From NCBI GenBank assembly GCA_023433405.1, contig JAEZCT010000027.1, positions 33,096-97,095 on the forward strand: a stretch of DNA of 64,000 nt. Direction: 5' to 3'. This document shows positions 1 through 7,991 of this stretch, in pieces. Position 1 is the first letter of the stretch. The number at the start of each line of letters is the position of its first letter. Source of the DNA: Bacillota bacterium. Lineage in GTDB: Bacteria; Bacillota; Clostridia; Oscillospirales; Ruminococcaceae. The position numbers were made by a program, and so were the translations under genes. The notes under the pieces are model-generated. The model saw only the letters and a list, made by a program, of their open reading frames with translations. It did no database searches and was not told where the DNA came from.

Positions 1-604
1 CACCCGCGCGGCACAATATATTGCCGCACACCGAACCGGAGAACCGGAGCCGGAACTTGGCGGCGCGGCCATACAACAGATTTTATCGGCGCTTACTCTC
101 GCAGATGGGGCAACCGGCGGTGAGGATAATGTGCAACAGCTGTGGGAAACAGCCAAGCGCCGGATGAGCAGGTTTGGCGGCCCCATCCGCGACCTGTGCG
201 GAATCCGTCTGGCGGCGAAAGAGGTGGCCGAACAGCTGTCAAGCTTTCAAGCAACCGTTCGCGTCGCCGACCCGCGCCGCCTGTGCTGGGTATTTCGTTT
301 GAGGGATACCCTTCTTTGCCAGCTGGTGTATTTGCGGGCGATGGAAAATTACGCGGAAACGGGAGGAAAAAGCCGGGGCAGCGCGCTGTACACCGACCAT
401 GCCGGGCAAAAGCCTTATGCCAGCCTGCCCGATACCTTTACCTTCGTTTTGGACGACGGCAGCCGGGCAGCTCTTGTTCAAGAGGCGGCTTATACAGACG
501 ATGGCTGCCGCTTAAGCTGGCGTAAGGTTCGCCCTATCCCTGAGGATGATGATTTCTTTGAGAACATATGGCGCGAATTTCGCGAAAACGGCGGCGTTGT
601 CTGA
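1..604 (+). CDS. FAD-dependent oxidoreductase, C-terminal part (5' end outside the window)
   Basis: The frame is open from the first bases of the window to the TGA at 602-604, so about 200 C-terminal residues of a longer protein are visible. The GTG at 131 is internal and not a likely start. The segment with RDTLLCQLVYLRAMENY, followed closely by GGKSRGSALY, resembles the helical C-terminal region of the succinate dehydrogenase/fumarate reductase flavoprotein superfamily. The FAD-binding part would lie upstream, outside the window. The gene ends about 50 bp before a Gfo/Idh/MocA oxidoreductase on the same strand, so the two are probably co-transcribed in a sugar or polyol oxidation operon. 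Substrate unknown. The family assignment rests on the tail only. Confidence 0.6.
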   Translation, partial: TRAAQYIAAHRTGEPEPELGGAAIQQILSALTLADGATGGEDNVQQLWETAKRRMSRFGGPIRDLCGIRLAAKEVAEQLSSFQATVRVADPRRLCWVFRLRDTLLCQLVYLRAMENYAETGGKSRGSALYTDHAGQKPYASLPDTFTFVLDDGSRAALVQEAAYTDDGCRLSWRKVRPIPEDDDFFENIWREFRENGGVV

Positions 605-652
605 TTCAGTCATCACTTTAGAAGCACCCCAATAAAGAAAAGAGGTTTATCA

Positions 653-1807
653 ATGGAAGTTTTGCGCATGGGTATTATTGGTGTCGGAAACATGGGCTCC
701 TCACACGCCAAATCGATCCTTGCCGGGAATATTCCCGGTATGAAGCTGGTGGCCGTGGCAGACCGCAAGGCGGCGCGCAGGGAGTGGGCAGCGCAAGCCC
801 TTGGCGGTGAGGTAACCTTATTTGAGGAGGGCTCCGCGCTGATTGACAGCGATGTCTGCGACGCGGTGCTGATTGCCACCCCCCACTATCAGCACCCGGA
901 GTTAGCAGTACGCGCCCTGCAAGGAAAAAAACATGTGCTGCTTGAGAAGCCCGCCGGTGTGTACACCGCCGAGGTGCGGAGGATGAACGAAGCAGCCGCC
1001 CAAAGTGACAGAACGTTTGCTCTAATGTTTAACCAGCGCACCAACTGCCTTTACCGCAAGATGCACGAGCTGGTTACCGGCGGGGAGCTTGGCGCCGTAA
1101 AACGCGTGAGCTGGATTATTACCGACTGGTACCGCACGCAGGCCTACTACGATTCCGGAGACTGGCGCGCCACCTGGAACGGTGAGGGTGGCGGAGTGCT
1201 TTTAAATCAGTGCCCCCACCAGCTTGACCTGCTGCAATGGATTTGCGGGATGCCAAGCCGTGTGCGTGCCTTCTGCCACGAGGGAAAATGGCATGATATT
1301 GAGGTAGAGGACGACGTTACCGCATACCTTGAGTACCCAAACGGCGCGACCGGCACCTTTATTACCACCACAGCCGACGCGCCGGGTACCAACCGCTTTG
1401 AGGTCACCCTTGAAATGGGCAAGCTGGTGTGCGAAAATAACCATCTGACCCTCACTAAGCTTGAGGTAAACGAGCGGGAGTTCTGTAAGACCGCAAAGGG
1501 AGGGTTTGATACACCACCCTGCTCCAGCTTTGAGGTTGAGACAGACGGTCAAAACGAGCAGCACAACGGCGTCTTAAAGGCATTCACCGCACACATCCTG
1601 CATGGGGAGCCGCTTGTAGCCGCCGGTGAGGAGGGCATACGCGGCCTTACCCTCTCAAATGCCATGCATCTTTCCAGCTGGCTTGACAAAACCGTTGACC
1701 TGCCGTTGGACGAGTCGTTGTTTAAAAAGGAGCTGGATAAACGCCGCGCAAGCTCCCGCACCAAGTCGGACACGGGAGTCGTCTTTGATACCACCGGGAG
1801 CTATTAG
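653..1807 (+). CDS. Gfo/Idh/MocA family NAD(P)-dependent oxidoreductase
   Basis: A 384-residue protein of normal length for the family. The N-terminus has a Rossmann fold with GIIGVGNMGSSHAKSI at about residues 7-22. The family EKP motif follows in HVLLEKPAGV near residue 100, and the C-terminal alpha/beta domain carries GGGVLLNQCPHQLDLLQW near residue 180, where the QCPHQLD segment supplies the usual catalytic His/Asp. Such enzymes oxidise or reduce sugars, inositols or sugar acids with NAD(P) in the cytoplasm; the substrate cannot be read from sequence. The ATG at 653 is preceded by an AGAGG site. The gene lies between a flavoprotein and a second Gfo/Idh enzyme, which suggests a small carbohydrate catabolic operon. 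Confidence 0.9.
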   Translation: MEVLRMGIIGVGNMGSSHAKSILAGNIPGMKLVAVADRKAARREWAAQALGGEVTLFEEGSALIDSDVCDAVLIATPHYQHPELAVRALQGKKHVLLEKPAGVYTAEVRRMNEAAAQSDRTFALMFNQRTNCLYRKMHELVTGGELGAVKRVSWIITDWYRTQAYYDSGDWRATWNGEGGGVLLNQCPHQLDLLQWICGMPSRVRAFCHEGKWHDIEVEDDVTAYLEYPNGATGTFITTTADAPGTNRFEVTLEMGKLVCENNHLTLTKLEVNEREFCKTAKGGFDTPPCSSFEVETDGQNEQHNGVLKAFTAHILHGEPLVAAGEEGIRGLTLSNAMHLSSWLDKTVDLPLDESLFKKELDKRRASSRTKSDTGVVFDTTGSY

Positions 1808-1817
1808 GAGGAAGCTC

Positions 1818-2150
1818 ATGCTACGCGCAGCTGGCGCGGCTTATCGCCGCCCGTGATTCAAACACTAGCAGGAAAGCTCTTTTTCCTGAAAACACCCCAT
1901 TTTACACCGGCTATAAAGAATTGCTTGCCGAGGTTCGACCGGAGGTGGTTCATAACCGTCTACCCCACCACCTCCATGTTCGGGGAGCATTTGCCGGCTA
2001 CTGACCGAAATGCCGGTTGCCTCACGCCTTGCCGAAACAGGGTGGCTTTAGGGACGCTTAAACACAAACACGGCGTTCTCAAAAGCAGTGGCGGCAAGGG
2101 GTATCACCTCCACGCGGCTTATGTGAGATTTTAGCCTGTTTGCTAGGGTG
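1818..2150 (+). pseudogene. Decayed Gfo/Idh/MocA-like fragment between two intact paralogues
   Basis: The gap between the two oxidoreductase genes has no intact gene. In one frame (about 1854-1980) it reads FYTGYKELLAEVRPEVVHN, then RLPHHLH, before a stop. This matches the segment after the first half of a Gfo/Idh Rossmann fold (typically ...DYKELL...PDVVxxxTPHxLH). No start codon, NAD motif or C-terminal domain remains. On the opposite strand, roughly 2170 down to 2060, a frame ending in SRVEVIPLAATAFENAVFVF and a stop also looks coding and may be the tail of another lost gene. I read the gap as a deletion scar left from a third gene of this cluster. The call rests on a short stretch. Confidence 0.45.
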
Positions 2151-2193
2151 TTTAAACCGAAAAAGCTAATTTGATATACAAGGAGGATCTTTT

Positions 2194-3270
2194 ATGAGCA
2201 AACAGGACGGAATGAACTACGCACCCAAAGGAAAACCCGCGCCGGTGGTGGAGAAAGGCCAGTTCCCCATCGCAGCGGTTGCGCTTGACCATGGGCATAT
2301 CTACGGCATGATAAACGGACTGACAGAGGCCGGTGCCGAGCTGAAATGGGTTTATGACCCAGATCCGGAGAAGGTTACGGCGTTTTGCAAAGCCTTTCCA
2401 CAGGCCATGCGCGCGGATAGCCTGGAGCAGGTTCTCAACGACCCCGAGATACTCCTGGTGGCCGCGGCGGCAGTTCCAAGTAAGCGGTGTAAGCTGGGTC
2501 TTCAGGTAATGGAGGCGGGTAAGGATTATTTTACCGACAAAGCGCCGTTAACCACCCTTGAGCAGCTTGAGCAGGCCAAGGATGCCGTAAACCGGACCCA
2601 AAAGAAGTACATGGTATACTACAGCGAACGCCTGCATGTGGAGAGCGCCGTTTTCGCCGGACAGCTGGTGCGTGATGGCGCCATCGGGCGTGTTTTGCAG
2701 GTAATCGGCATGGGGCCACACCGGCTAAGCGCACCCTCGCGCCCCGGCTGGTTCTTTGAGTTTGAAAAGTACGGCGGGATTCTCTGCGACATTGGCAGCC
2801 ACCAGATCGAGCAGTTTTTATTTTATACCGGCGCCGCCGACGCGGTGATAACAGGCAGCCGGGTTGCCAACTACAACCACCCCCAATACCCGGAGCTTGA
2901 GGATTTTGGTGACTGTATGCTCACCGGAGACAACGGCGCGACCCAGTATTTTCGTGTGGACTGGTTTACCCCTGACGCGCTCTCCTCCTGGGGGGACGGG
3001 CGCACCTTCCTGCTGGGCACCGAGGGAACCATTGAGCTGCGTAAATACGTTAACGTGGCGACTGAAAAAGAGGGAGATCACCTGTTTTTGGTCAACAAGG
3101 ATGGCGAGCAGCACTTCCGGCTCGCCGGCAAGGTTGGCTTCCCTTTCTTTGGAGAGCTGATATTGGATTGTGTTCACCGTACCGAGTATGCTATGACCCA
3201 GGCGCACGCCTTTAAAGCGGCAGAATTGTGCGTAAGGGCGCAAATGCAGGCAATTCGGACGGAGGGCTGA
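2194..3270 (+). CDS. Gfo/Idh/MocA family oxidoreductase
   Basis: A 358-residue protein with a well placed AGGAGG site before the ATG. The N-terminal half is a Rossmann-like domain, beginning at FPIAAVALDHGHIYGM about 20 residues later than usual. The usual EKP motif is changed to DKAPLTTLEQLEQ (near residue 117). The C-terminal half has GGILCDIGSHQIEQFL (near residue 195), the family's catalytic Asp/His region. The altered EKP and the HGH in the first loop place it in a divergent subgroup often found with other Gfo/Idh enzymes in carbohydrate utilisation loci. The cofactor is presumed NAD(P); the substrate is unknown. It is followed by a strong terminator at 3311-3380, so it is the last gene of this operon. 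Confidence 0.85.
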   Translation: MSKQDGMNYAPKGKPAPVVEKGQFPIAAVALDHGHIYGMINGLTEAGAELKWVYDPDPEKVTAFCKAFPQAMRADSLEQVLNDPEILLVAAAAVPSKRCKLGLQVMEAGKDYFTDKAPLTTLEQLEQAKDAVNRTQKKYMVYYSERLHVESAVFAGQLVRDGAIGRVLQVIGMGPHRLSAPSRPGWFFEFEKYGGILCDIGSHQIEQFLFYTGAADAVITGSRVANYNHPQYPELEDFGDCMLTGDNGATQYFRVDWFTPDALSSWGDGRTFLLGTEGTIELRKYVNVATEKEGDHLFLVNKDGEQHFRLAGKVGFPFFGELILDCVHRTEYAMTQAHAFKAAELCVRAQMQAIRTEG

Positions 3271-3310
3271 TTTTTAAGCTGTTTTCATTGATAACGGTTC
3301 ACGCAAACTG

Positions 3311-3380
3311 AAAGAATCTCATGGTAAAACTCGCGGCGGCAATCATTCGCTGCAACGCGTTTTATCATGAGATTCTTTTT
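3311..3380 (+). terminator. Rho-independent terminator after the oxidoreductase operon
   Basis: A long stem pairs AAAGAATCTCATG with CATGAGATTCTTT, extended by TAAAA/TTTTA and CGCG/CGCG, and is followed by TTTTTAT. It ends the operon and abuts repeat A1. Confidence 0.85.
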
Positions 3381-3386
3381 ATATTA

Positions 3387-3486
3387 TACTAATATCCGAT
3401 TTAAAAGGGTATGAAAATCAAGTGAAAAGCTTTAATTTATGGGTTTTCACGCGGATTTTTATCGACTCTTTTTGAGGGGATTAGTA
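3387..3486 (+). repeat. Element A, copy 1 (palindromic intergenic repeat)
   Basis: A near-consensus copy about 100 bp long. It starts TACTAATATCCGATTTAAAA and ends GGGGATTAGTA, with TTA on both outer sides. The arms pair over most of their length around a loop near GCTTTAATTTATGGG. It lies just downstream of a terminator. Confidence 0.9.
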
Positions 3487-3489
3487 TTA

Positions 3490-3883
3490 GTATGGGATAA
3501 TAAAGCCCCACAGTAACCCAGAGCTAAAGTAGTGACGGTACAGCCTTTGGTTTGGAGACAAAAGCTGGATAATTTCTTCGCTCGAGAGTAAAATACCGTC
3601 ACGCTTGCTACATCCTCTTGTACGCCGGAGTAGCCCTCGTCCGGACGGTCATAATTAAAGGTATAGGGTTTTGTTTGATAATAGTAGCCGTCTTGATCAA
3701 AGCTCTGGGTTTTGCCTGAAAAAGCAAAATATCAAGGTTATTTAAAACACTATAACTCAACCAATCGTCGTTATTAAAATAGCGCACGTTGTTATACCTG
3801 CCGTAATAACCCTCTTTGCCGTATACTCGCTGGTCAATTTGCTCAAAAAAAGCCGTTAAGATTTTGTCGGTTAAATGTATCAT
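3490..3883 (-). pseudogene. Frameshifted gene remnant of unknown function
   Basis: On the minus strand an ATG at 3883 opens a reading frame beginning MIHLTDKILTAFFEQIDQRV and continuing through a tyrosine-rich stretch (YGKEGYYGRYNNVRYFNNDD). After about 50 residues the coding character moves to another frame, which reads DQDGYYYQTKPYTFNYDRPD and GYSGVQEDVASVTVFYSRA and runs on towards 3490. One frame change near 3725-3740 joins the two halves into a plausible protein of about 130 residues. I recognise no family. The AT-rich composition and position beside tRNA genes and repeats suggest decayed foreign DNA. A sequencing error at the shift point is the alternative. Confidence 0.4.
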
Positions 3884-4180
3884 AATTTGTACAATATGTA
3901 AACACGAAAGAGAAGCTAAACTTTTTGTCGTAATCCCTGAAGACGACTTGATAAAAATTTTGTTTTTTTGTGTGTCAACTGGCTCAACTTAAATCTTAAA
4001 ACGAAGTAATACGAATAACAGATTTCATTGTAGATGGAGGCACTACGCCCCTCGGAGCGTTTTTTTGCCTGTTGCTGAATATCCGGCTGTTGAAGGGGAC
4101 CGGTATCTTCTTGCCGGGGGTGCATGGACTAAACGGTTACCAAGCTGTGCCTTGGCCTTTCGGCTATTTTTCTCCACGCA
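3884..4180. other. AT-rich intergenic stretch without a convincing gene
   Basis: It holds the upstream region of the frameshifted remnant (minus strand) and short overlapping frames around 4065-4290 that run into the tRNA gene and are not credible. A short hairpin CGCCCCTCGGAGCG followed by seven T near 4048-4068 could be a small plus-strand terminator. I see nothing else. Confidence 0.4.
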
Positions 4181-4216
4181 AAAGACATATCGTCCATTAC
4201 GGAAGATATGTCTTTT
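4181..4216 (-). terminator. Terminator of tRNA-Thr
   Basis: AAAGACATATC pairs with GATATGTCTTT directly after the encoded CCA of the minus-strand tRNA, with a short U run on that strand. Confidence 0.7.
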
Positions 4217-4291
4217 TGGAGCTACTGGTGAGAATCGAACTCACGACCTGCTCATTACGAGTGAGCTGCTCTACCCCTGAGCCACAGTAGC
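4217..4291 (-). tRNA. tRNA-Thr (anticodon CGU)
   Basis: Read on the minus strand it gives a full cloverleaf. The acceptor GCTACTG pairs with CAGTAGC, the D stem is GCTC/GAGC, the anticodon stem GCTCA/TGAGC encloses loop CTCGTAA (anticodon CGT, reading ACG), and the T arm GTGAG/CTCAC encloses TTCGATT. The discriminator is T and CCA is encoded. Confidence 0.95.
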
Positions 4292-4370
4292 ATATATGAG
4301 AAAGAAAAAAGCCGTTCTCCCTGTTTATATTTGTAAAAAAATCGCTTCCGCTGCGTTACCAAACGGTCTG

Positions 4371-4432
4371 CCCTATCTACAACCAAAGACCTGCGTATTA
4401 TGAGTGCGTTGCTCTACCTCTGAACCACATTC
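4371..4432 (-). pseudogene. Decayed tRNA (tRNA-Met-like)
   Basis: About 80 bp upstream of tRNA-Thr on the same strand is a second tRNA-like sequence. It keeps the D arm (GGTTCAGAGGTAGAGCA) and an anticodon loop CTCATAA, which would read AUG. The anticodon stem has mismatches, the T arm lacks the TTCGA core, and no acceptor pairing is found. I infer an inactive relic of a tandem tRNA array. Confidence 0.55.
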
Positions 4433-4553
4433 AAAAACAAAATCCAACATAAATACAGCTTTAATATAATACAATACATCGCCAGTGATGTCAAGCCGTT
4501 TGCAGCCAAAAAACACGGCAGAATGAGCCCGCAAGGAAATCTTAAAAAAGGCT

Positions 4554-4581
4554 TTGCTTTCATTAAAACCTGTGGTATAAT
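4554..4581 (+). promoter_or_regulatory. Promoter of tRNA-Arg
   Basis: TTGCTT (4554-4559) and a consensus TATAAT (4576-4581) are separated by 16 bp and lie about 70 bp before the tRNA. Confidence 0.65.
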
Positions 4582-4649
4582 ATTTCTTGCGTTTAATAAA
4601 GATGCGCTGGTGTCAATGAGCGCAAGCTTAAATAACGTCGCAAGGATTT

Positions 4650-4726
4650 GCGCCCGTAGCTCAGCTGGATAGAGCGTTAGACTCCGACTCTAAAGGCCGC
4701 AGGTTCGACTCCTGTCGGGCGCACCA
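4650..4726 (+). tRNA. tRNA-Arg (anticodon CCG)
   Basis: A complete cloverleaf: acceptor GCGCCCG/CGGGCGC, D stem GCTC/GAGC, anticodon stem TTAGA/TCTAA with loop CTCCGAC (anticodon CCG, reading CGG), T arm GCAGG/CCTGT with TTCGACT. Discriminator A and CCA are encoded. Confidence 0.96.
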
Positions 4727-4728
4727 CC

Positions 4729-4780
4729 TTAAAGCCATGCATGAGTTTTAAACTCATGCATGGCTTTAAATTTTATTTAT
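4729..4780 (+). terminator. Terminator of tRNA-Arg
   Basis: AAAGCCATGCATGAGTTT pairs perfectly with its complement and is followed by AAATTTTATTTAT, six bases after the tRNA end. Confidence 0.85.
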
Positions 4781-5191
4781 GTTAAAAATTAAAAAATGCA
4801 TTTTTTATTCAAAGCAAGCAATTGGAACTAAGACTGCAATATGAAGAAAGTTATAGGTCTATAGTGGTCTTATTATTATAGCCGGAAGAATGATTATGGT
4901 TTTGACTATTGAAATTTTTCATTTGCACGGAGACAAAAAATTTATCCTGACGCGAAAAGCCGAAAAATTGTGCCACACTTTATGACATTCGTAAATATAA
5001 TACATAGTTTACCTAAGAAAATCTCAGCAAAATATTTAAAAACAAAAAGTAATATATGGTAATAACCTGCACTTTATGATACAATAAAATATCGAATTGC
5101 GCCATTTTTGCGCGAAAATGCGCGAAAAGCCGTTAGAGAGAACGCGCAGACCATGCTCGTATTTGCAGAGCGGATTAAGGAAGGCGACAGA
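4781..5191. other. AT-rich upstream region of the Cache chemoreceptor
   Basis: About 400 bp with no gene. It must hold the chemoreceptor promoter, but I find no clear sigma-A or sigma-D pair that I would defend. A repeated GCGCGAAAAGCCG-like word occurs near 4960 and 5120. Confidence 0.3.
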
Positions 5192-6943
5192 ATGAAAAAC
5201 ATAAGCATCAAACACAAAATGGCATTGCTGATGATAATCGTGATAATTGCGGGTACTTTGCTTGGGGTAATTGCAATCTATCAAATGAATGTGCAAAAGG
5301 ATAGCTCTGTGGAGCAGTTAGAAAAAGTGATTCGCGATAATTTTGACACGAATGTAAAGCAGCAGGTGGAAAATGCCTGTACTCTTTTGCAGGGTGTATA
5401 CGATAAATCGCAGGCAGGAGAGATCACACTTGAGCAGGCAAAAAAACTGGGCGCAGACCTGCTTAGAAACCTTCGCTACGGCGCGGACGGCTATTTTTGG
5501 GCGGACACCTATGAGGGATTCAATATTGTACTGTTAGGCGGCGCTTCGGAGGGTACGAATCGTCTGGATTTAAAGGACGCCAATGGGGTGGAAATTGCCA
5601 AGGAGATTATTAGTGTAGGACGGCAACCGGACGGAGGCTTCTCCGATTATCACTTTCCAAAGGCCAACGAAACGGAGCCTTCGCCCAAGCGCTCCTACTC
5701 AAAGTCATTTGAACCCTTTGGTTGGGTAATCGGCACAGGCAATTATACGGATTATATTGACAGCTATGTTGCGGAGCAGAAGGCTGTAATTGAGAAAGAA
5801 ATCTCCGATTCCATCTTTGAGCTTGTGGCGGTTGTCATCATATGCCTGTCGATTCTCATCCTGTTAAGCATTTATATTGTAAACAGTATCGTAGGACCCA
5901 TGAAAAAATTCATTCAGGTTACCAACCGGCTGGCTAGCGGCGATTTTGAAGCACAGATTACGGTACGCTCGCGGGATGAGATCGGTCAGCTGGCAGCATC
6001 CATGCAATCGCTGGTCAACCGTCTAAAGACCTACACCGCTTACATCGATGAGATATCCGATTTACTAAAAACCATGGGTAACGGCAACCTAAACCTAAAA
6101 TTTGTACAGGCCTATGACGGCGAGTTTGCTCATATAAAGGACGCGCTGCAAAGCACCTCTGCCATGCTAAGCGAAACACTGTCCGAGTGTCGCAGGTCGG
6201 CAGAACAGGTTGCGGCCGGTGCGGAACAGGTTTCGGCGGGGGCGCAGGCTTTATCTCAGGGTGCTACCGAACAGGCCAGCGCCATAGAGGAGCTCTCCGC
6301 AACCATTCGGGATATCTCGGTGCGGGCGGAGGAGTCGGAGGAAAACACCGCTTCCGCGAAAAGTATTACCCTTCAATCCAACCTATCCATTGCTTTGGGA
6401 CAGCAGCGCATGGAAACTATGGTCGCGGCTATGGAGGATATCAGCAATAAATCCAGCGAAATCGGCAAAATTATTCAAAACATAGAGGCCATTGCGTTTC
6501 AGACCAATATCCTGGCACTCAACGCGGCGGTAGAGGCGGCACGCGCAGGCTCCGCCGGTAAAGGCTTTGCCGTTGTTGCCGATGAAGTGCGCAACTTAGC
6601 GGGTAAATCTGCCGAGAGTGCTAAAAACACCGCGACCCTGATTGAGGGCGCACTCGCAGCAGTTGAAAACGGCAGTAAAATTGTGGCTGAAACCGCCACT
6701 GCGCTGCGGGATGTAATCTCAAACTCCGAAACGATATCGGGCATTATTCAAAATATCGCGAACGCAAGCTCCGACCAAAAAACCGCAATCACTCAGGTTA
6801 ATACGGGGTTTGATCAGATATCCACCGTGGTGCAAACCAACAGCGCCACCGCCGAAGAAAGCGCGGCGGCAAGTGAGGAGCTTTCCGGGCAGGCACAGAT
6901 GCTTCAAGACCTCATCGATAAATTCAAGCTGAAAATGGCTTAA
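5192..6943 (+). CDS. Methyl-accepting chemotaxis protein with single Cache sensor domain
   Basis: A 583-residue membrane chemoreceptor. The ATG at 5192 (MKNISIKHKMALL) follows GGAAGG and fits the first membrane helix at about residues 10-30. An extracellular sCache_2-type domain follows (about 35-200), with the characteristic NLRYGADGYFWADTYEGFNI and later FEPFGWVIGTGNYTDYID. Then come a second membrane helix, a HAMP region (VTNRLASGDFEAQITVRSRD) and a long cytoplasmic coiled coil. The signalling tip is present as IAFQTNILALNAAVEAARAG and GKGFAVVADEVRNLAGKSAE near residues 440-475. It would control CheA-CheW activity in response to a small ligand, possibly a carboxylate, as is common for this Cache class. 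An upstream in-frame start at 5108 would add 28 residues before the membrane helix and is unlikely. A terminator follows. Confidence 0.93.
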   Translation: MKNISIKHKMALLMIIVIIAGTLLGVIAIYQMNVQKDSSVEQLEKVIRDNFDTNVKQQVENACTLLQGVYDKSQAGEITLEQAKKLGADLLRNLRYGADGYFWADTYEGFNIVLLGGASEGTNRLDLKDANGVEIAKEIISVGRQPDGGFSDYHFPKANETEPSPKRSYSKSFEPFGWVIGTGNYTDYIDSYVAEQKAVIEKEISDSIFELVAVVIICLSILILLSIYIVNSIVGPMKKFIQVTNRLASGDFEAQITVRSRDEIGQLAASMQSLVNRLKTYTAYIDEISDLLKTMGNGNLNLKFVQAYDGEFAHIKDALQSTSAMLSETLSECRRSAEQVAAGAEQVSAGAQALSQGATEQASAIEELSATIRDISVRAEESEENTASAKSITLQSNLSIALGQQRMETMVAAMEDISNKSSEIGKIIQNIEAIAFQTNILALNAAVEAARAGSAGKGFAVVADEVRNLAGKSAESAKNTATLIEGALAAVENGSKIVAETATALRDVISNSETISGIIQNIANASSDQKTAITQVNTGFDQISTVVQTNSATAEESAAASEELSGQAQMLQDLIDKFKLKMA

Positions 6944-6968
6944 CGCGATTGCGCATGGCAAGCAAAGA

Positions 6969-7020
6969 TAAAAATCGAAAGAAGTTTATTCGCAAGAATA
7001 GACTTCTTTCGATTTTTGTG
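6969..7020 (+). terminator. Terminator after the Cache chemoreceptor
   Basis: AAAATCGAAAGAAGT pairs with ACTTCTTTCGATTTT around a GCAA loop region and is followed by a T run. Confidence 0.85.
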
Positions 7021-7139
7021 TTACGATATTTCTGTTTTTTGTGAGCGGTTTTTTACTTTATTCGCGTAAAAGCAAAGCGAGAGAGCGCATAGGCGGCGAA
7101 AGTTCTATCCCTTGCATAAAGAGGAGCTTTGACGACACC

Positions 7140-7922
7140 ATGGACGAGATGCAATACCTGTCATTCCAAACGCACCTTATCGTCTGCCCGCTAGTCTTTC
7201 TTGCGGGGTTTGTGGATGCTATCGCCGGCGGTGGCGGACTGATATCAATGCCGGCATACCTGCTGGCTGGACTGCCCGCGCATTATGCCATGGGCACCAG
7301 TAAAATTGCCTCAAGCTTTGGCACCTTTACCGCTGCTCTTCGCTTTATTAAGTCAGGGCAGATTAACTGGAAAGCGAGCATACTGGCCGGCATCGGCTCC
7401 TTTCTCGGGTCACTGGGCGGCAGCGCAGTCGCGCTGATGATCAGCGATGAGGCTCTAAAGCTTGTTATGCTCCTTGTTTTACCGGCGGTGGCGGTTTTTT
7501 TGCTGATAAAGAAGGATTTTGGTATCTCCACAGAGCAGACCAAGCCAATGAGCGCGGTTCGGCTGTCGGCGTTGTCCCTCACCATTGGGCTTGTAATCGG
7601 CGGATATGACGGCTTAATCGGGCCGGGAACCGGCACGTTTTTAGTCCTTGCCCTTACAGGCCTTTTGGGCTTTGACCTGCTCAAATCATCCGGCTGCGCT
7701 AAGGTGGTAAACCTGATGTCCAACATCGCGTCGATGATTGTTTTTACTCTCAATAAAAAGGCAATCATCGCCCTTGCTATCCCTGCTGCAGTGTTTTCCA
7801 TGGCGGGATACTACCTTGGGGCAAGGTTGGCTGTAGCCGGCGGCAGCAAGTACGTTCGTTACACCATCTTTTTGGTCATCGGGCTTCTCTTTATTAAGCT
7901 CGCGGCGGATCTGTTTTTCTAG
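7140..7922 (+). CDS. TSUP (TauE/SafE) family membrane permease
   Basis: A 260-residue, strongly hydrophobic protein with about seven to eight predicted membrane helices. The first repeat carries FLAGFVDAIAGGGGLISMPA (about residues 18-38), the glycine-rich signature of the TauE/SafE family, and TSKIASSFGTFTAALRF follows. A second related half has GGYDGLIGPGTGTFLVL near residue 160. The family exports or imports sulfite, sulfonates or organosulfur anions across the membrane; the substrate here is not known. I chose the ATG at 7140 because a GAGGAG site lies about 13 bp upstream; an in-frame extension to 7041 lacks family character. It stands alone between two chemoreceptors and is convergent with the second. 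Confidence 0.88.
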   Translation: MDEMQYLSFQTHLIVCPLVFLAGFVDAIAGGGGLISMPAYLLAGLPAHYAMGTSKIASSFGTFTAALRFIKSGQINWKASILAGIGSFLGSLGGSAVALMISDEALKLVMLLVLPAVAVFLLIKKDFGISTEQTKPMSAVRLSALSLTIGLVIGGYDGLIGPGTGTFLVLALTGLLGFDLLKSSGCAKVVNLMSNIASMIVFTLNKKAIIALAIPAAVFSMAGYYLGARLAVAGGSKYVRYTIFLVIGLLFIKLAADLFF

Positions 7923-7991
7923 ACCCATCAGGTTATCCGTTTATGCCTTGGGATGGGGCATTCGTTTTAAAGCAGGGTGCGGGTAACAAAA

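Noticed and set aside
4065..4290. Two overlapping frames near 4.1 kb
   Set aside because: Both run into the tRNA-Thr gene and have no start site or family character.
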